Assembly (NCBI RefSeq): GCF_034702125.1
Contig: NC_085857.1
Location: 58,860,567-58,924,566 of the forward strand
From: Engraulis encrasicolus
Taxonomy: Eukaryota > Chordata > Actinopteri > Clupeiformes > Engraulidae
DNA: 64,000 nucleotides
Direction: 5' to 3'
The notes under the pieces were generated by a model. The model was given only the letters and a program-made list of their open reading frames with translations, was not told the origin of the DNA and did no database searches. Positions 1-11,060 of this stretch are shown one piece after another. Each line of letters starts with the position of its first letter. Position 1 is the stretch's first letter. The translations under genes were made by a program, and so were the position numbers.

Positions 1-145
1 ATGCCCCGCGGGCCACAAATGACCCGCGGGCCGCTATTTGAGTATGTGAGTTGAGTTGAGTATTTGAACAAAAGTGGCAGGTCGGGATTTGAACATGCAA
101 TCTTTGGGCCACAAGTCTAACACCCTAACTACTCACCCATGACTA
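1..145 (-). repeat. tRNA-derived SINE-like head (minus strand)
   Basis: Read on the minus strand from about 145, the segment has a box-A-like stretch (near 125-140) and a box-B-like TGTTCAAATCC (near 84-95), as in the tRNA-related heads of fish SINEs. It cannot be a working tRNA because the arms do not pair cleanly. Family not identified; a chance tRNA-like match is possible. Confidence 0.35.
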
Positions 146-309
146 TATCCATGACATGCATGTTTGCTCCTGAAGGTTGTCCCTATTGGTGTTTCTTCAT
201 ACAGAAGTATTAGGTGAAACTAGTATGAATAAAGTACAAATTGTACATGGCATTTACAGATAATGTGTATGATACAATTACTTTCCTTCTTAGCTCTTCA
301 TATAATGTT

Positions 310-430
310 TATACTAGTTTTTAATTCTTGTAGAGAGCAGAGAGAGGGTCTGAGGCACTCTGAAGTAAAGTTAAAAGTCCTTTATTTTTCTAAGTGGGAC
401 ATCAAGCTGACGAAATTTAGTCCCCTTAGC
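310..430 (-). repeat. Interspersed repeat end shared with 33.1 and 35.6 kb
   Basis: The minus strand reads GCTTGATGTCCCACTTAG then AATAAAGGA, which matches the + strand at 35577-35620. The adjacent GAGAGCAG...GAGGCACTC block recurs at 33107-33140. The AATAAA just before the end suggests the 3' end of a transcribed element. Class not recognised. Confidence 0.5.
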
Positions 431-598
431 GCTGTAGATGGCGGTAGCGCACGTCTTCTGCAAACACCTCAAAAAGAGAAGAAGAAGGAGGGGACAACGC
501 CCCTTAGGAGACCCAACTTGAGCACACTCTCTTACATTGGGTGGACGTGTTTTGCGATATCTTGCTCTGATGGACTATTTTTGGTTCACTGCCTCTAA

Positions 599-1102
599 AT
601 CCAGGCTTACACTGCAACTTTCGCCCCGATTTTGTCCCGATTTGGCACATGTACAACTTTTTGGGAGTCGGGCCAATTTCTTGCTCAGTTGCAGGTCAAT
701 CGTGAGTCAAGCATTGTGTATTGTGCATGGGGTAATGACAAGCGATTTCACCTCACGATCGTGTAATCGAAGGTTCGCAAGGCAATCAAAACTGTTTCAA
801 ATCCTAGTCGTGCCTCGTGAATAAATCGCTCAGTTAAAGCAGTGCTACTACACATGCACAAATAAATTGGGCCGTGCGATTCGCTCTTGAGCGCGTCCTC
901 ATCTCCACCTCAGGTGCGCATGTTCCTTCCTCTGCAGCCCCGGGAAACAGTCGGACCATCGGCTCGCATCCAACCGTCAGCTTGTATAGTGTGAGGATGT
1001 GAGTCGTGAAATGTGAACTTTTAAATCGTGAACTTCCCTCGTGCAGTGTGAGCAGGAGTTTAAAATCCACTATTGAAAATATCGCACAGTGTATGCCCGC
1101 CT
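599..1102. mobile_element. PIF/Harbinger-like MITE, copy 1
   Basis: A 504 bp element with inverted ends. The left end contains CAGGCTTACACTG; the right end, reverse-complemented, starts AGGCGGGCATACACTGTGCG. Both sides are flanked by TAA (596-598 and 1103-1105), consistent with the 3 bp TWA duplication of PIF/Harbinger. The interior repeats palindromic TCGGGCCGA-type motifs. The same family occurs at 4338-4864. The ORFs inside have no recognisable domain. Confidence 0.65.
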
Positions 1103-1535
1103 TAAAGGAACAGACCACCCTTTTTTGATTTTCACATATTTGCAGTATTTCCCAGCATTGTTCATGAATGTGCATATCATTTTCTCCTCAGTGTTTTCGG
1201 TACTTAGATTTATTGGATCAGAATTATTAGCATAGCTTAGCATAATCACTGAAAGTAACTGGTATCTTTAGCATCAAGCCACAAGTGATCACTGGACCGA
1301 ATTAAATTGCTGTTTTACACTCTGGTGAATGTTACATTCATTTTAAAGTGGTTTAGAAGTACATTTGATGGTGTTTTATTTTGTACCATAGACTTGCATT
1401 ACTATGCCTAATTTGGGTATACTGTCAAACGGGGCAATGCAAACACATAGACGAAAATTATATGCACGTTCATGAATAATGCTTGGAGATACTGCAATTA
1501 TGTGAAAATCAAAAAAGGGTGGTCTGTTCCTTTAA
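1103..1535. mobile_element. Inverted-repeat MITE with ~75 bp arms
   Basis: The left arm (1103-1176) starts TTAAAGGAACAGACCACCC and the right arm (about 1462-1535) is its reverse complement, ending GGTCTGTTCCTTTAA. The spacer is about 285 bp. The Harbinger-like MITE on its left inserted at the TAA in the very tip of this element. Superfamily uncertain: TA (mariner-like) or TTAA targets would both fit. Confidence 0.7.
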
Positions 1536-2790
1536 GGTGTCAATGCAATATGATTCTCTCTGGGCCAATGTTCTCAGTCTGTCCCCACCCCTGATGTCCT
1601 TTTGGATGACCTCAATAACCATTACTTTGAATAATTTGAATTTGAATACACATTTATTGCCCCGAAGGGAATTTGTCTTGCGTTTTGGGAGTCTGTAGAC
1701 TGAAAGAAAATATTTCCAAGAGAAGAGTCTATTTCTAATTGTTGTAGGTTTATTTCCTATTAAAGTTTTACAATTTCAAAATGCGCGGGGAAGGGGGATG
1801 GGGAACGATGGCAAGATGGATAGTCTCTGGTGTGCGCGCCTCCTGGCGCTGCGCGTCCATGGCTTATCTATCCTGTGGAATCCCGATTGGACCACCCCCA
1901 CTTCGGCAGGTATGTCTATATTGGAGTCGTGCGTCATACAGCATAATTAACTGGAATGAGAACTGCGTTAGTGACATAATTGGACACAACAGGAGTACAA
2001 TAAACATTTGGACAGACAATTACAATAGTACACAAAGACATGGTTGGGTACCGAAAATCGGTGCTAGTATGGCGCCGGGGCAAATACAAACGGTAGTAAC
2101 CACACCGAAATACAACATGATTTTCGTTGCCTGATTTCGGTTCCTCGAAATATGCTGCGGCATAAATAATTGGGCTACGCCCACTGTTAACAGCGGCACC
2201 GTTTTCAGTCACTCGCAGGAGGAGCAGAAGAAAGCAGTAGAGGTCTATTTCCCAGTATTACTGTTTTGGTGCACTGTAAACGATATCAGCACTGCTAGTA
2301 TTAGTACTGCTAATGGAAGTATCCCTTGACAGTTCAACACCTCCACTAACCTTAGCAAACAACCAACAATGCGACATTAAACAACCGAATATGCAGAGTA
2401 GTAGGCCTAGGCTATGAGAAACTTGTCCAGACGAAGGCAACAGGTTCATCCCCTTTGCACATGGTAGCGCTGGCTCTGAGCATAGGCCTAGTTGAAAATT
2501 CATCTTTTCTTGCTTTTAACATCGGCGCATCCCACCTTTAGCTATATTCACACACTTTTCATATCTGCATAAACATGTTGCGATTTCACCGAGCCTCATG
2601 GCTTAAACCTGACGCTCTTGATTATTCACTTATCCATGAAACACCTTCAATAGGCCTAATGGCTGCAGATGAGGGGGAGATGCGTTTATTATAGGTCTGT
2701 GGGTCGGACAAGCTTTGACAGAGAGAGAGAGAGGAGGAGGGGCTTTCTTGCACACATGCTGTCTGAAGCGGTCTGCCTGTTGTTCATTTC
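1536..2790. other. No gene recognised
   Basis: I see no gene or complete repeat here. A GC-rich patch lies at 1780-1900, and scattered ORFs below 120 codons lack any recognisable domain. TAGGCCTA occurs at 2403, 2484 and 2651. Confidence 0.6.
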
Positions 2791-2818
2791 GAGTGACAAG
2801 TTTTTTGCTTCTTGTTCT

Positions 2819-2914
2819 CAGGGCTCTAAATTAACACCAGACAACAAGCTAAATGGTGGTGAAAGTTCAGTTTGGCTGGAAGAAAAGACCATCTTACTAG
2901 CCCCTTTGTCTCAT
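2819..2914 (+). mobile_element. Truncated hAT-like element end
   Basis: Starts CAGGGCTCTAAATTAACACC, a typical hAT-type tip. It continues with a block (AGAAAAGACCATCTTACTAG) that matches the interior of the hAT element at 13509-14633 (positions 14436-14512). It stops where a piggyBac-like end begins at 2915. No opposite end was found. Confidence 0.5.
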
Positions 2915-4018
2915 TTAACCCTTGTGTTGTGTTCAAAAGCTGCATACACCTGTGGTGTTCGGGTCATTTTTGACCCGTGATAGCAAAACTCAGCCATAAA
3001 ATACCTAAAAACACTAGTTTTCATTAAATATTGTTTTCCATCTCATAGCTAACTTGGTATGTATTCATATCCATGGAAATACTACTTTATTTATTCATCT
3101 TTTTGACTTAACAGGTCTTTTATCTTACATTATGCAAATCGTTTTTGATGGCCAAAACTATAAAAACCTGTATACATTCACTATTAATACTTCCTAAAGT
3201 GATACAATTAGTGATTATGTTGTCCATGTATTACAGCTGATATGAGAATACAACAACCCCCAAATTTATTTTATTAGTTTTTCTCTAATATTAGAAAATA
3301 TCATCAATAGTGACATTTGTAGTGTTCGGGTCCCAACCAAAACAAAGAGATTTATAGCAGGATAAAGACCAAATGACAACTAAATGAGCTTTTCAGTGCT
3401 TAAAATGAATGTTTAAATATGTTGACTTGATGTTTTTCAATAGTGTGGTAAATATATGAAATAACAATTCTGTCAGAGTCACAGCAATCTAATGCAAAGT
3501 TATAGGAAAATAACACCTCAATGAACATGAAAAAAGTCACACTATTCATCTGAATCCACTATGCTATGAACATGGACCATTATCTCATTGCCACATCAAC
3601 TTTATGGAAAGTGTAAGACCAGTTCTACATGTTTGGGTGCCATTATGGATTTTTGATACGTTTGTTGGACAAAATAATGTGCAAAAAATAATTTTTCAAA
3701 AACATGTGCAAAAATGAGCATGGTACAATGCATAAATGGATTCCCTGACCATGAAAACATATAAGTAGACAAAAGAAATACATCTGTACTCCTTTCACAA
3801 TAGGAGATATGACACATTGTAGTGTATGGGACTGTCCGGCGACCATCTTGGATTTGTAATATGAAAAAGCTAGCCATTTTTTTTTAAAGGCAAGAAATAT
3901 ATTTTCCTCATCATGAATCACCAAATTGAGGACAACGGGCAACCAACAGCTTTTCAGAAACGCATACAACAACCAAAAATCTATGGCGGGTCAATTTTGA
4001 CCCGAACACCACAGATGT
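2915..4018. mobile_element. PiggyBac-like non-autonomous element
   Basis: The left end has the tetranucleotide TTAA at 2915-2918 followed by CCCTTGTGTTGTGTTC, then GTGTTCGGGTCATTTTTGAC. The right end (3985-4012) carries the inverted form, GGGTCAATTTTGACCCGAAC. A terminal GGGTTAA on the right is absent, so the right tip appears lost. The interior at 3600-3880 resembles modules of the foldback element at 19.5-23.3 kb. Confidence 0.6.
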
Positions 4019-4062
4019 AACTTTTTATTTTATTTTAGTCTCTGTTGAGCTTTTGAGTATCT

Positions 4063-4206
4063 TGCCTTTGAGTATTTTCTTTCCATGTGAGCTTATTATC
4101 TATAATAGTACCTAGATACTTGTACTCCTCTACTGTTTCAATATCATTCCCATGTACATTGATTGGTTCAAGTGGTGGCATTTCTCTGTTTTTGAAACAT
4201 TTGAAA
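4063..4206 (-). pseudogene. LINE reverse-transcriptase fragment
   Basis: The minus-strand translation contains NDIETVEEYKYLGTIIDNKL followed by TW. This is the conserved segment just downstream of the catalytic YxDD motif in non-LTR reverse transcriptases (L2/Jockey-type, where V.EYKYLGVIID is usual). Only about 45 codons remain before a stop. It is a 5'- and 3'-truncated remnant on the minus strand, beside a piggyBac-like element and a Harbinger-like MITE. Family within the LINEs not determined. Confidence 0.75.
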
Positions 4207-4286
4207 TTAAAGAATTTTCAGTGCACCAAATATAGAACAGGCCCGTAGCCAGCATTTTGGTGGGGGGGGGGGTTCCACCCGAAAGT

Positions 4287-4900
4287 GGACTTCATTTGTC
4301 GCCCTACTCCAATGTCCCCTTTACGTGAGCACGCTAAAGCCGGGCATACACTGTGCGATATTTTCACTCGTGGGTCTTAAGCTTCTGCTCACACTGCACG
4401 ATGGAATTTCACTGTTTAAAAGTTCACAGCTCACGACTCACGTCCTCACACTACACGAGCCGACAGTCGGATGCGAGCCACATGCTTTCACTGTGCAACG
4501 CGACAGACATGTTTCCCCGCTCTGCAGAGGAGGGAACATGCGCACCTGAGGTTGAGATGAGGTCGCGCTCAACAGCGAATCGGACGACCCTATTCATTTC
4601 TGCATGTGAAGTGTCAAATCGGGTCGTAGCACTGCTTTAACTGAGATTTACGCACGAGCCACGACCAGAATTTCAAACCGTTTTGATTTTCTTGCGACCC
4701 TGTGATTGCACGATCGTGAGGCAAAATCGCTTGTCGTTACCCCATGTACACTGCACGATGCGAGACTCACGACTGACCTGCGATTGAGCAAGAAATCGGC
4801 CCGACTCTCAAAAAGTCGTGCGAGTGCCAAATCGGGGCAAAAGTCGCACAGTGTAAGCCCAGCTTAAGGGGACATTGGAGTAGGGCGCCAAATGAAGTCC
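4287..4900. mobile_element. Hairpin MITE (outer arms) split by a Harbinger-like MITE
   Basis: The outer arms are inverted: 4287-4322 (GGACTTCATTTG...ATGTCCCCTT) and 4867-4900 (AAGGGGACATTGGAGTAGGG...GAAGTCC). They would close to a short stem-loop if the inner element 4338-4864 were removed. The outer element's own target duplication is not clear. Confidence 0.6.
4338..4864. mobile_element. PIF/Harbinger-like MITE, copy 2
   Basis: A 527 bp element. The left end AGCCGGGCATACACTGTGCG mirrors the right end CGCACAGTGTAAGCCCAGCT. TAA flanks both sides (4335-4337 and 4865-4867). Same family as 599-1102, and inserted into the loop of the outer hairpin MITE. Confidence 0.7.
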
Positions 4901-5008
4901 AATTAAGGGCAGCAACAGCAAACTTACATCAGACTAATAAAGAATAAAATATGTCATATTTTATTCATTATTAGTTTGATGCAAGTCTGCTGTTTCTGCC
5001 CTTAATTG
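4900..5008. repeat. 109 bp near-perfect hairpin
   Basis: Two arms of about 54 bp (4900-4953 and 4955-5008) are reverse complements with roughly five mismatches, and only a base or so between them. The arms start CAATTAAGGGCAG and end CTGCCCTTAATTG. It is either a very short snap-back MITE or a miRNA-precursor-like hairpin; MITE is favoured because it abuts another inverted-repeat element. Confidence 0.75.
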
Positions 5009-5269
5009 CATCCTGACTCACTGAATAAATACAGCATGATAAAGACATTTAAGTCAATTGTAGATTGCTCAAATCAGATAACATTTTATTTAGCCAATTA
5101 TTTTCTATTGTGCACATAGGATTTGGTAAAGGTCTAGGTAGCAAGTTCAGAAAGTTCAAGATACTCGACACGATATACAATGATTTCTAGTGTTTACCTA
5201 TTGTGTGAAGTGAGACACTACACGCGCTATAGCTTGGGCACCAACCGTAATGGGGAAACGACAACATAG

Positions 5270-5703
5270 CAGTGTTGCCAAGTCTGCTTATTATAAGCGA
5301 CTTTGGGCTTCTTTTTTCGAGCAGTCGCTTTTCATTTTGTAAAGTCGTGGGTTGCAGATTTTTTGGGCTTGTTCTTTTCAGGGTTGGGCTTGCTGCTTTC
5401 TCCTGCTATGCCGGTGATTTGAATGTGTTTCTCAATGGCCACTCGTTTTTTCTCATTCATCCTTACAAGTGACCCTACTACAATATTGTTAACTCCCACT
5501 TTCTGTGGTCACTTGTGGGGATTTTAGCTGCCACGCAGATCCCCGCAAAGAGCAAGGTCTTCCCTGACCAGGCACGCGACTGACAACCCACCCCTCCGGT
5601 CGCTTCTTTTGGGCTTGTTTTCACGACGCCCCTCAGTCGCTTCTTTTGGGCTTGTTTTTAGGACGTCAGTCGCTTATTTGTCGTAGAAAATCTGGCAACA
5701 CTG
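5270..5703. mobile_element. hAT-like MITE (CAGTGTTGCC tips)
   Basis: Left tip CAGTGTTGCCAAG and right tip CTGGCAACACTG are inverted. The flanks are similar but imperfect (CAACATAG left, CACACATAG right), as expected for a decayed 8 bp duplication. The interior repeats TCGCTTCTTTTGGGCTTG twice (about 5602 and 5638). Confidence 0.65.
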
Positions 5704-6404
5704 CACACATAGCACGATTCACGAAGGCGGCAGCATCCCAGATAGCTACCATACCACAAGGTGAAGGGCTACACAGAATAAAAGAGCATCATTGCAGGAT
5801 CATTAAGCGACGAAATCAAAAGCAGAGCCGTAGCATCAATGCAGGCAGGCGTTATCATTAGGAGCCTACAGTCCAGATAGTCACACGGTAGGCGACATGG
5901 GTTGGCATCGAGACATCTTGGTAAGATTAATTAAAATGTCCAAATCATGTCACAAACTTTTGACTGCAAATTTTGTCATTTATGTCCATCACAGAGCTCC
6001 CAAAATCACATGTATTGTGCACTAAAGGGTGTAGATTCCAAATATGACATTTAAATGCAGCAGCCCTGGATGCAACACAGAAAGACTTCCGTGATTCGCT
6101 CGTTTCTCTGCATTGTTTATGTTAATTGGGAAACACCAGGAAATACAGCCAGGTGAGGTGACTACGAGAGTCTTGAATGTGAGGCCGTCCGATTTTGAAA
6201 AGGAGTGAGTAAAATTGTGTTTTATCGGAAGTTGGCTTTTAAAGTCCAGTGTGAAATGGCTTACATTGAGTTAAAACGTGATGATGAGCCCTAACTTTTG
6301 CCTCATATCTCGCCTCAAAAGGTCCTCTGCATTCCGAAGTCCGAGCTCAAGTCAGAATTCCAGAGCTAGGTGAAATTTAGCTTCTGCTGTGATGGACCGG
6401 CATA
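5704..6404. other. No gene recognised
   Basis: Unassigned DNA. No ORF with a recognisable domain and no clear repeat boundary. Confidence 0.5.
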
Positions 6405-6412
6405 GGGTGGCC

Positions 6413-7645
6413 ATCGGTCCGTTTTTACGACCTGTTTACGACGTTCGTGTGTCCCTCTCTTTGTCTTTCCTCTCCTCCTCGCCTTGTGCTTATGGCCTCG
6501 ATATACGAGGCAACGTCGTTGACACAAACTAGATTGACAGACGGTCGTGTTTCCGATATCTGTGTCCGCCATGTTATTCCAGATTTTACTACAGACCCCG
6601 CACAACAAATTAACTGAATTGCTGTACTGGCAACGCATAGTGCAAGCAAGTTTGTCCGCTAAATGCATTTACAACGAGGGCTCTCATAACTTTTCAACCA
6701 GGGCAAAGAAAGCGTCTTTCTGCACGGGCGCTCTCTGTATTTTGAGCTCGTGCTGTTGCTATGGTTATCCAAGCGTCTGCAGGAAAAGAAAATGCTGACA
6801 GAAGCGGCTGCCTCTCGTTTTAAAACACAGCTGATCAACACACTCCTGACATTTACTTTCAGTAAAGTACTTCAAATAAATTGTAGGCTATGCACATCAT
6901 GCATGCATGAAAAAAGATGAAATAAATACAGACTACATCAACAGAGGGATTGTCTATCGCAGTGGTTCCCAACCTTTTTCTTAAGGGACCCATGTTTTTA
7001 CTATTGTAAGCTTTGGTGACCCAACCACGCGAGCGCCCGCACGAGACGGAGTCACAAGATGCCCTCCGTTTCCTGCGAAAACTTATTTTAGTTATTTTAT
7101 TCCTCAATTCGTCTTTGGTCAAATATAGAATAAATGTTTAATGTAGCACTTACAATTTGTTGCGTCTATTAGTTAAATGATTTGTCTTTTATTCAACATG
7201 GGCTATATATATTTAAAACGAAACCCCTTAAAATCAAGAGGGCTCCGCGATCCCCTGTGGATCTTTGGCGACCCATAAGGGGGGTCCCGACCCATAGGTT
7301 GGGAACCACTGGTCTATCGTATACTCTACTGTCTCTGAAACGTTAAATTAGTTGTTCTGATGACTCCTTTATCGGAGTGGGGATGTAGGTTTAATGAAAT
7401 GCGAAAATCCTTCCCAAAACATCTGGTTTTAGAACTAAAACTGTTTTAGGTAGCCGAGTTAGTCGAGGTAAGATGGCAGCGCAGCTTCCTCCTTTCAGCC
7501 TGCTGTTTAGAATGACACGAAGTCTGGGAGTGACACAAAGGCGGGGAGTCAGCCAGTTGAAGCCACGGGTACTGCGCAAGGACGCTAGGTTAGATAGTTA
7601 AGGGGCGGGGTTGTCCGGCCGAAGTCCGGACAGGTGGTCACCCTA
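6413..7645. mobile_element. hAT non-autonomous element carrying a nested hAT MITE
   Basis: Tips are TAGGGTGGCCATCGGTCCG (left) and, reverse-complemented, TAGGGTGACCACCTGTCCG (right). The 8 bp flanks are GACCGGCA (6405-6412) and GACCAGCA (7646-7653), differing at one base. No transposase is recognisable. A younger hAT MITE sits at 6960-7311. Confidence 0.75.
6960..7311. mobile_element. hAT MITE with exact TSD GTCTATCG
   Basis: A 352 bp element with tips CAGTGGTTCCCAACCTTTTT and AGGTTGGGAACCACTG, flanked by identical 8 bp duplications GTCTATCG (6952-6959 and 7312-7319). The exact duplication shows this insertion is younger than the hAT element around it. Confidence 0.92.
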
Positions 7646-7653
7646 GACCAGCA

Positions 7654-8220
7654 CCTGCCTAGCCATTGTTATAAATCTCTACTTTACACCCATTTACAAG
7701 GCTCAAAGTTGCTCAATACTTCATTATAGGAGCGAAATACATCGCAATATGACACAAACTACCTGACAAAACATTCTACGTTAGATTTGGCCTTTAATTC
7801 AAAGAAAATATTCACACAATGTCAAGTAAAACCGTTTGTTTTCGTGTCTCTTCAGTCTGCTCCGTTTCTATCCCACTGTGTTTACTCGCTAGTCAAGCGC
7901 TGCGCAAGCGCAATATGCGATCCTAGTGATCAGTGTTGCCAGGTGTACAACAAGAACTAAGCAATTAGTGTTGCCAGGTGTAGAACAAGACATATGCCGT
8001 TTTGGGCCGTCTTGAAAAAAAAAAGCCAAAACAGCTGCTTATAATAATTTATTAACCTTTTTTACTTGAAAGGGAACTTAAAGTGCTGGGTAGGGAAATA
8101 TAAACTATAAATTATAAAAATATTGAAATGAAAAAGTGATAAAATAGAAATGGAGATTAATTTAAATTCATGATTTTATCTCATTTTTAAATTTAATTTC
8201 AGTTTTTTTCGTCCTAAAGA
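7654..8220. other. No gene; short direct repeat
   Basis: The only structure seen is a direct repeat of AGTGTTGCCAGGTGTA at about 7930 and 7968, resembling the tip of the hAT family at 5270. The rest is AT-rich and unassigned. Confidence 0.5.
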
Positions 8221-9021
8221 TTAACCCTCTGAGGTCTAAGGCCTTTCAGAAGCTTTTAGGCTGCTTGCACCACCCTGACATTTTCAAGTATTTTCAACTA
8301 ACAGTAAGCATCTATGCAAAAGTGAAATATATGGTTGTATTCTGAAAAGCCTGACAATAAATAATCTGAAAGAAAATTGGATGTCATACAAACATGTTTT
8401 ATTTAAATTGAGTATAAACACAACTGTACAAAAAAACAGGTTTCAGAGGTCTTCAAAAAGTGCAAGAAAACACACAATAAATATATCTAGCCAAGACTTT
8501 TGAAGTTTGAATCTTGTAAACAAATGTGCTGGCTGCATAAAAGTAAAAAGGGCATTTAGAAATGTTTTGTTGTTTTCATACAAAATGCAAAAAAGAAACA
8601 CTATGTCAGGCCACTGCTTGTAGTCAGGTACACTACGTTGAGAGCTATGCGTTCGTTCAATTTTCATGGGGATTTGTAAAACTTTATATTTTTGGAATCC
8701 TTAGACCCTAAAGAGTCAGAAAAGCAATGTTTTACAATTTTCAAAAGTCATCAATGCAGTAATTTTGGGTCTTGAAAAGTGGACACTATTACACTAAAAA
8801 CGCCTAGGCCAATTTGCTAATATCTTCATAAATTGAAAATAAAAATAAGTGTGAGGTAAATATTTGTTTTGGAAAAGTTGTTATACTAAATTCTTAGATA
8901 GTTCAAAGGGCCCTTTACACAGATTTACCACATCATTTAGTTCAGGCCCCCATTTTCACACACTTTTCATTAAAAAATGAGTGTTTTTCTCAAGCGACAA
9001 AATACTAGTAGATTGGGTTAA
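8221..9021. mobile_element. PiggyBac-type MITE (TTAA...TTAA)
   Basis: Starts TTAACCCTCTGAGGTCTAAG (8221) and ends GATTGGGTTAA (TTAA at 9018-9021). This fits the TTAA target and CCC/GGG tips of piggyBac-type elements. A segment at 8640-8740 is similar, in reverse, to 12800-12890. No coding capacity. Confidence 0.6.
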
Positions 9022-9410
9022 ACAAATAAAAACTTCCATGCCTCACCCCACCATTTTCCCAGTTAATTTCTTACATTAAAATACAGGATTTTTATTACAA
9101 GTTTTCTTAAATATTATGTTTCAATATCTTAACACAGTGTAAGCTTAATGTACTAACAAAGTGTAATGTAAACTAATTTACATACACACCCAAATTTGAT
9201 GTTGACAAAGGCCTATTGGATGAAGCAGAGACTACACTTTTTTCATACATTCAGGGTGTTTGGAGAGGATAAAGTTACTTTTTTTAACCATGCTGTTGTT
9301 GAGGGTGTACTACACTTTACAATCCAGTGGTGTGCACAGACATTTTGGGGGGCAGGTGCTCAACGTGGAGGCGGGGGGCATATGGAACTTCCAGCTGACT
9401 TACTACTAGG
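9022..9410. other. No gene recognised
   Basis: AT-rich unassigned sequence. A hAT-like fragment may begin near 9325 (CCAGTGGTGTGCACAGAC), but no partner end was found. Confidence 0.4.
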
Positions 9411-9418
9411 TTATAGAG

Positions 9419-9694
9419 CAGGGGTGGGGAGCCGTTTTCATTCGAGACCCACATACAATTTCATTTTCAAGTTCTCCAAGGTCCGTACTATGAACACAAA
9501 CCAGGATTAACCCCTGCACTTTAGGCCTATATTGACCCAGCTTTCCTAGGTCCCCTGAAAATATAACCTAATTGTATTGTACATTTACAAAGCACATCAT
9601 ATTCCATGTGAAATGACATGAGATTAATATTACATTGGGGGCCGGATAAGAAGGCCGCAAGGACAACCCTAGAGACAAAGGTTCCCCACCATTG
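9419..9694. mobile_element. hAT MITE (CAGGGGTGGGGA family), copy 1
   Basis: Left tip CAGGGGTGGGGAGCCG and right tip GGTTCCCCACCATTG are inverted. The interior matches the copies at 54185, 55296 and 57985 (for example GTACTATGAACACAAACCAG). The 8 bp flanks TTATAGAG and TAGCGTAT do not match, so the target duplication has decayed or the boundary is off. Confidence 0.7.
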
Positions 9695-9825
9695 TAGCGT
9701 ATATATACTGTATTATATATGTGATATAACACAGCTATGTGAAAGTGGTAGTTTCTATATTCACATGTTCCTACACTCACCATGCTGGTGTGGCAGTGGC
9801 TGTGTTTCTGTGCCAGACAGAAGGA

Positions 9826-9881
9826 AATGAAAATAATAATAATATTATCATTATTATTATTTATTATTATTATTATTATTG
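9826..9881. repeat. (ATT)n microsatellite
   Basis: Imperfect AAT/ATT triplet array with one internal inversion point. Confidence 0.9.
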
Positions 9882-10599
9882 TTTTATACAGCGCACGCCT
9901 TTCAAAACACCCAAAGTTGCAAGGTATCGTGTAGGAATGTGTGCGTGTGTCAGCGTGTGAGTGTGTGTGTGTGCGTTACTGTGCTTGTGGAATAGGCCGG
10001 GAGCTACGTATACCCCTCATGATGTGTTTTGCTTACTTTTTTTCATTATGATTTCCTGTTAGTCTATACCCTGGGCCATAACGAGTTGATAGGGTGCACT
10101 CCCAACTCAGCCCCGTTTGGTCTCAGGGCCCAAAAAACCATCTAATGGGTTAACGGCTTATATATGCCCCCACAAAAACTGATAGGACCTTAATCCTTTA
10201 TATTACTGTAATTTCAAATCCTCATAAGGGTTGACTCATAAGACTAAAGATGAAGATCTGACTGACCTAAACTTGAGTTTTCTAAAGAAATGGTTTGCTT
10301 TGACCTTAATTGTAGCAGTGCTGCACTAGTCCACTCTGTAGAAGGGACTCCTCCATGGCTGCACCTACAAAGAAAAACTTCTCAAGGTGTGCAGGCAGGG
10401 GCGTATCAGCAAATCAGATCCAATGGACCCCCAGCCATATAGCTACATAAATCGGATTGTGTGTGGCACCCTGGTGACTCAGTTACACTTAAAGGTACAC
10501 TGTGCAGGAAATGGTCAAAAAAGGTACTGCAACTATGCTGCTCATCGAAACTGGGTTGCTTATTGCCAAATTTGATCTTTAGAACTAACCGCCATAAGC
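9882..10599. other. No gene recognised
   Basis: Unassigned. It contains a short GT-rich tract at 9933-9974 and the sequence GCAGGGGCGTATCAGC near 10395, which resembles a hAT tip without a partner. Confidence 0.45.
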
Positions 10600-11060
10600 C
10601 TCCAGGAACTGAAGTGTCTTGTCTTGTCTTGTCTTGTGTGTTTCTTAAACATGGCCAGTGAAGGGGCGCTCTGGTTGTGGTTGGGTAGATTGCTCCAAAG
10701 AATAGGACTGCAGGGATCTTGAGGGGGCATGGGGTGAAGGAGGTCTGTGAGGTAATGGGGTGCCAGACCATGGTGGGACTTGAAGGTTAGGAGGAGGACT
10801 TTATAGGTAATGCGTGACTTGATGGGGAGCCAGTGAAGCTGCTTGTGTATGGGGGTGATGCACTGCCAGGGTCTAGTGCCTATCAGGATCCTGGCAGCAG
10901 AGTTCTGGACATTTGCAGTCTGTCTAAGGCCTTGTTGGGTAGACCAAGCAGAATGGCATTGCAGTAATCCAGGCGGGAGGAGATGAAGGAATGAGTGAGA
11001 GTCTCTGTAACTGTCTTAGAAAATGAAGGCCTGAGTCTGGTAGACTGGACTGCATGAGTC
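10600..11060 (-). pseudogene. LINE 3' end (reverse-transcriptase C-terminus remnant)
   Basis: The minus strand encodes, with frame breaks, a block very common in fish LINEs: LDYCNAILLGLPNKALDRLQ (near 10920-10975), then HWLPIKSRITYKVLLLTFK (near 10790-10845), then LWSNLPNHNQSAPSLAMFKK (near 10630-10700). These correspond to the region C-terminal of the polymerase active site in L2/Jockey-like elements, whose usual forms are LDYCN.LL.GLP, LHWLPV..RI.YK and LW..LP..IR. The catalytic part is missing, so this is a 5'-truncated copy. A TCTTG repeat (10616-10637) lies at the 3' end. Confidence 0.85.

Noticed and set aside
9411..9702. 8 bp target duplication for the MITE at 9419
   Set aside because: TTATAGAG and TAGCGTAT do not match; only the element tips are supported.
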